A stretch of DNA of 35,514 nt from a candidate division TA06 bacterium (GTDB lineage: Bacteria > Edwardsbacteria > AC1 > EtOH8). The position numbers and the translations under genes were made by a program. Below the pieces are notes generated by a model that worked only from the letters and a program-made list of their open reading frames with translations, was not told the origin of the DNA and ran no database searches. The stretch is from assembly GCA_016208585.1 (NCBI GenBank), contig JACQXR010000133.1, forward strand, positions 1 to 35,514. The letters run 5' to 3'. Shown piece after piece: positions 33,279 through 35,514 of this stretch. Position 1 is the stretch's first letter. Each line of letters begins with the position of its first letter.

Positions 33279-34115
33279 ATGCGCAATTTCCTGGAAAGAC
33301 TAACCCGGATAGACCGGCGCTGGATATTTTTGGCCCTGGGCCTGACCGTGGCCCTGGCTCTGCTGATCAATGTCAAGCTGCCAATGACCGTTTCCGGCGA
33401 CGTGCGGCAGGCCTACGATCTGCTGGAGAAACTGCCCGAGGGAAGCCCGGTGCTGTTCTCCTGGGATTACGATCCCGGCTCCATGCCCGAGCTCTATCCG
33501 CTGTCGGCCGCCATGCTGCGCCATGCCATGCGCAGGAATCTTAAGGTAGTGATGATGGGCCACTGGGTCACCGGGATCCCGCTGATCGAGAAACAGGTGT
33601 CCGAGGTGATCCGGGTTGAATTCCCCGATAAAGTTTACGGACGCGATTACGTCAATCTGGGCTATAAATCCGGGCAGGCGGTGCTGGTGGTAACCATGGC
33701 CAAAAGCATTGCCGACGCCTTTCCCCAGGATTATTACAAGAACAAGACCGACACCCTGGAGCTGATGAGATCGGTCAAGTCGCTCAAGGACATGGGGGCG
33801 GTGGTCTCCTTCTCGGCCGGCGATCCCGGGCTGATAATGTGGATCCAGTTCGCCTGGCAACGTTTCGGGGTGCCGGTTACCGGGGGCTGCACCGCGGTCT
33901 CGGCCCCGGAGTTTTCGGCCTACCTGCAGTCGGGGCAGCTGATGGGCCTGATGGGAGGGATGCGGGGCGCAGCCGAATACGAGGCGCTGGTCAAGCATCC
34001 GGGCGCGGCCTCCACCGGGATGTCGGCCCAGAGCCTGGCCCATTTTCTGATCGTCGGTTTCATCCTGATCGGCAACCTAGCTTATTTCCTGACCCGCAAA
34101 AAGGAGGACAAGTAA
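33279..34115 (+). CDS. Membrane-anchored alpha/beta protein (module gene 3)
   Basis: A 278-aa protein with an N-terminal TM (WIFLALGLTVALALLIN, about 15-31), an alpha/beta domain (SPVLFSWDYDPGSMPELYPL, LKVVMMGHWVTGIPLIEKQV, GQAVLVVTMAKSIADAFPQD) and a C-terminal TM (LAHFLIVGFILIGNLAYFL). The ATG at 33279 is preferred: AAGGAGG at 33263-33269 is nine bases upstream, whereas the in-frame ATG at 33270 abuts it. The layout recalls module gene 1: alpha/beta domain, a Cys/Ala loop (GGCTAVSAPEFSAY beside ACDYTLIGEEIYAASAY) and a terminal TM. The two may be distant paralogues. No function is known to me. Confidence 0.7.
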   Translation: MRNFLERLTRIDRRWIFLALGLTVALALLINVKLPMTVSGDVRQAYDLLEKLPEGSPVLFSWDYDPGSMPELYPLSAAMLRHAMRRNLKVVMMGHWVTGIPLIEKQVSEVIRVEFPDKVYGRDYVNLGYKSGQAVLVVTMAKSIADAFPQDYYKNKTDTLELMRSVKSLKDMGAVVSFSAGDPGLIMWIQFAWQRFGVPVTGGCTAVSAPEFSAYLQSGQLMGLMGGMRGAAEYEALVKHPGAASTGMSAQSLAHFLIVGFILIGNLAYFLTRKKEDK

Positions 34116-34116
34116 A

Positions 34117-34722
34117 ATGGCGCTGTTTGGAATATGGCTGGCCGCGCTTTTAACGCTTTGCATTTACAGCTTTCTGTACAAGGACAATCCCCTGTACAAG
34201 TTTGCCGAGCATGTCTATGTGGGGATTTCGGCCGGTTACTTCGTGGCGGCCGAGTTCCATAACGTGGTATTGCCCAACCTCTGGATCCCGCTGACCACGA
34301 ATTTCGCCCACAAATATTACCTGATCATCCCGGGAGTGATGGGTCTGCTGGTATTCTTCGCCTTCTCCCGCAAATACAACTGGCTGTTGCGTTTTCCGAT
34401 TTCGATGGTGGTGGGGATGGGCGCCGGGCTTTCTGTGACCGCCTTTTTATCCACCGATGTCCTGGCCCAGACCCAGGCTACTTTGATCCCGATGAACAGC
34501 CTCAACAATTTCCTGCTGGTGCTGGGGGTGCTGGCCACCCTGGTTTATTTCTTCTTTTCGGCCGAGCACAAGGGTTTTGTGGGGGCCGGGGCTAAGCTGG
34601 GGGTTTGGTACCTGATGATCGCCTTCGGCGCGGCTTTTGGATATACGGTGATGGCCCGGATATCGCTTTTGATCGGGCGGATGCAGTTTTTACTGGGCGA
34701 CTGGCTGCACATACTCAAGTAG
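34117..34722 (+). CDS. Polytopic membrane protein (module gene 4)
   Basis: A 201-aa protein with about six hydrophobic segments (ALFGIWLAALLTLCIYSFL, VYVGISAGYFVAAEF, YYLIIPGVMGLLVFFAF, FPISMVVGMGAGLSVTAFL, NNFLLVLGVLATLVYFFFS, YLMIAFGAAFGYTVMARISL). A strong Shine-Dalgarno (AAGGAGG) lies in the end of gene 3 and only one base separates the two genes, so they are translationally coupled. No named family is recognised. Confidence 0.75.
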   Translation: MALFGIWLAALLTLCIYSFLYKDNPLYKFAEHVYVGISAGYFVAAEFHNVVLPNLWIPLTTNFAHKYYLIIPGVMGLLVFFAFSRKYNWLLRFPISMVVGMGAGLSVTAFLSTDVLAQTQATLIPMNSLNNFLLVLGVLATLVYFFFSAEHKGFVGAGAKLGVWYLMIAFGAAFGYTVMARISLLIGRMQFLLGDWLHILK

Positions 34723-34733
34723 AAAAGCCCTTT

Positions 34734-34795
34734 AGCCACAAAGGCACTGCTTTTGTTAATTGTTAATCGTGGTTGTATCTTAGTGTGCTGTGGCT
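34734..34795. repeat. Inverted-repeat remnant upstream of subunit F
   Basis: AGCCACA (34734-34740) with TGTGGCT (34789-34795), together with CACAAAGGCAC and TTAGTGTGCTGTGGC, resemble the dispersed AGCCACAAAGGCACAAAG repeat of environmental genomes. It fills the 107-base gap before subunit F. Confidence 0.45.
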
Positions 34796-34829
34796 TGGTG
34801 TGAGAAAGTAAAAATATAGTAAAGGACTA

Positions 34830-35153
34830 ATGAACCGTTTAGCCATAATAACCGACAGCGGCACGGCCACCGGGTTCCGGTTGGCCGGGGCTGAGACCTT
34901 TGAGGTCAAAGACAACCGGGAGATGCAGGAGAAGGTGCTGGAACTGATCAACACCGAAAGCTACGGGCTGATCGCGGTCAACGACCAGCTGGCCGGGGAC
35001 TTGGGCGAGGACGTGGCCCGGGCCCTTAAAAACAAGGCCCTGCCGGTGGTGCTGCCGTTCCCGGTGCCCAGGGAGGGACAGGTGATCAGCGGGGAGCAGT
35101 ATCTGGCCAAATTGGTGAAGGACGCCATAGGGTTTTATGTTAAGTTGAAATGA
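34830..35153 (+). CDS. V/A-type ATPase subunit F
   Basis: A 107-aa central-shaft subunit. The N-terminus (LAIITDSGTATGFRLAGAET) shows the family's nucleotide-like Rossmann start and the GFRLAG motif. Then come YGLIAVNDQLAGDL and PVVLPFPVPREGQVISGEQY, a helical tail following the proline-rich strand. Length is typical. A Shine-Dalgarno (AAAGGA) lies close to the ATG. It belongs with the ATPase genes upstream but is separated from subunit C by four unrelated genes, and the catalytic subunits A, B and the rotor subunit D do not follow. Confidence 0.88.
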   Translation: MNRLAIITDSGTATGFRLAGAETFEVKDNREMQEKVLELINTESYGLIAVNDQLAGDLGEDVARALKNKALPVVLPFPVPREGQVISGEQYLAKLVKDAIGFYVKLK

Positions 35154-35154
35154 A

Positions 35155-35217
35155 CGACCTAACCCCCGGCCCCTGCCCGTGGCGGGAAGGGGTGTAGGGA
35201 CACGATGTGTCGTGTCC
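35155..35217. repeat. Dispersed repeat (copy 2) fused to a second palindrome
   Basis: GACCTAACCCCCGGCC... GGGAAGGG (about 35155-35191) is related to the element at 14833-14870. It is directly followed by GGACACGA (35198-35205) and its complement (35210-35217) around four bases, another common dispersed palindrome. Non-coding gap of 107 bases. Confidence 0.65.
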
Positions 35218-35260
35218 GGTGTAATATTAAGGCAACCAAAATTAAAACAGGAGGTCTGCC

Positions 35261-35514
35261 ATGCTGCGCAAAGTCTTTCTAAGTGCTGTGTGCCTGCTTT
35301 TGGCAACAGCCGCGTTTGCCCAAACTCCGCGCAAGACCACTTTGGCTGTAATGGATCTGTCCACTACCGGCATTTCCAAGAGCGACGGGGCCATCTTGAC
35401 CGACGCGTTGCTTTCGTATCTGGTCAATACCAATTATTACGAGATCGTGGAGCGTTCCAAGCGGGACGAAATATTAAAGGAACAGGGCTTTGCCCAAAGC
35501 GGGGCCTGCAACGA
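35261..35514 (+). CDS. Secreted CsgG/LpoB-like protein (partial, runs off the window)
   Basis: 84 residues are visible before the window ends. The signal peptide MLRKVFLSAVCLLLATAAFA is followed by RKTTLAVMDLSTTGISKSDG, LLSYLVNTNYYEIVERSKRD and ILKEQGFAQSG. This is the start of the CsgG/HfaB/LpoB-type fold (a strand with AVMDL, a helix, then the YEIVER strand and an EI-rich helix), present in outer-membrane-associated lipoproteins and secreted proteins of many lineages. There is no lipobox cysteine at the cleavage site, so it is probably soluble. A strong Shine-Dalgarno (AGGAGG) precedes the ATG. Not part of the ATPase by sequence. Confidence 0.75.
   Translation, partial: MLRKVFLSAVCLLLATAAFAQTPRKTTLAVMDLSTTGISKSDGAILTDALLSYLVNTNYYEIVERSKRDEILKEQGFAQSGACN

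Overview
The window is a 35.5 kb stretch of a bacterial chromosome with mid-fifties percent GC by eye. Almost every gene lies on the + strand. Several traits suggest an uncultured Gram-negative lineage of the FCB-like candidate phyla (Edwardsbacteria, WOR-3 or Zixibacteria type): an outer-membrane beta-barrel C-terminus, FlgD-like C-terminal sorting domains, a V/A-type rotary ATPase, type IV minor pilins, and dispersed palindromic repeats typical of environmental genomes. That assignment is inference; no rRNA or other taxonomic marker is present.

Layout. 1-69 is the tail of an outer-membrane protein, closed by a terminator. 167-2307 is an envelope-stress-like operon: an ECF sigma factor, a one-TM putative anti-sigma protein and two Spy/CpxP-like periplasmic proteins. 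2424-4694 is a membrane-bound sigma-54 activator with a PAS domain and no kinase. It is followed at 4948-4963 by a good -24/-12 promoter driving a minor-pilin operon (4990-10786) of FimT/GspH-like, PilV-like, a giant 1057-aa PilW-like adhesin and PilX-like genes. 11049-11124 is tRNA-Thr(CGT), whose 3' end is repeated in a 94/95-bp tandem array. Then come glmM and glmS (UDP-GlcNAc precursors), uvrB, a secreted M6 metalloprotease, nadC, birA, coaX, an RNase E/G gene and tRNA-Leu(GAG). 24070-26130 holds TPR, J-domain/TPR and Roadblock genes.

26131-26910 is a repeat-rich gene-free stretch with a coding remnant, a MITE-like element with terminal inverted repeats, an 11-unit 21-bp tandem array and hairpins. 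It precedes a V/A-ATPase operon (H, I, K, E, C). Four membrane-protein genes (31296-34722, the first with a DUF6754-like domain) lie between subunits C and F. A CsgG/LpoB-like secreted protein runs off the right edge. Subunits A, B and D are not in the window.

For the hunt, the strongest candidates are: (i) the uncharacterised four-gene membrane module nested in the ATPase locus; (ii) a one-protein PilS/PilR-like regulator with its sigma-54 pilin promoter; (iii) the giant pilin carrying adhesin-like domains; (iv) at least three sigma-70 promoters placed so that the transcript should begin at the start codon (leaderless mRNA); and (v) the tRNA-end and 21-bp tandem arrays. All calls come from reading the sequence; no database search was run.
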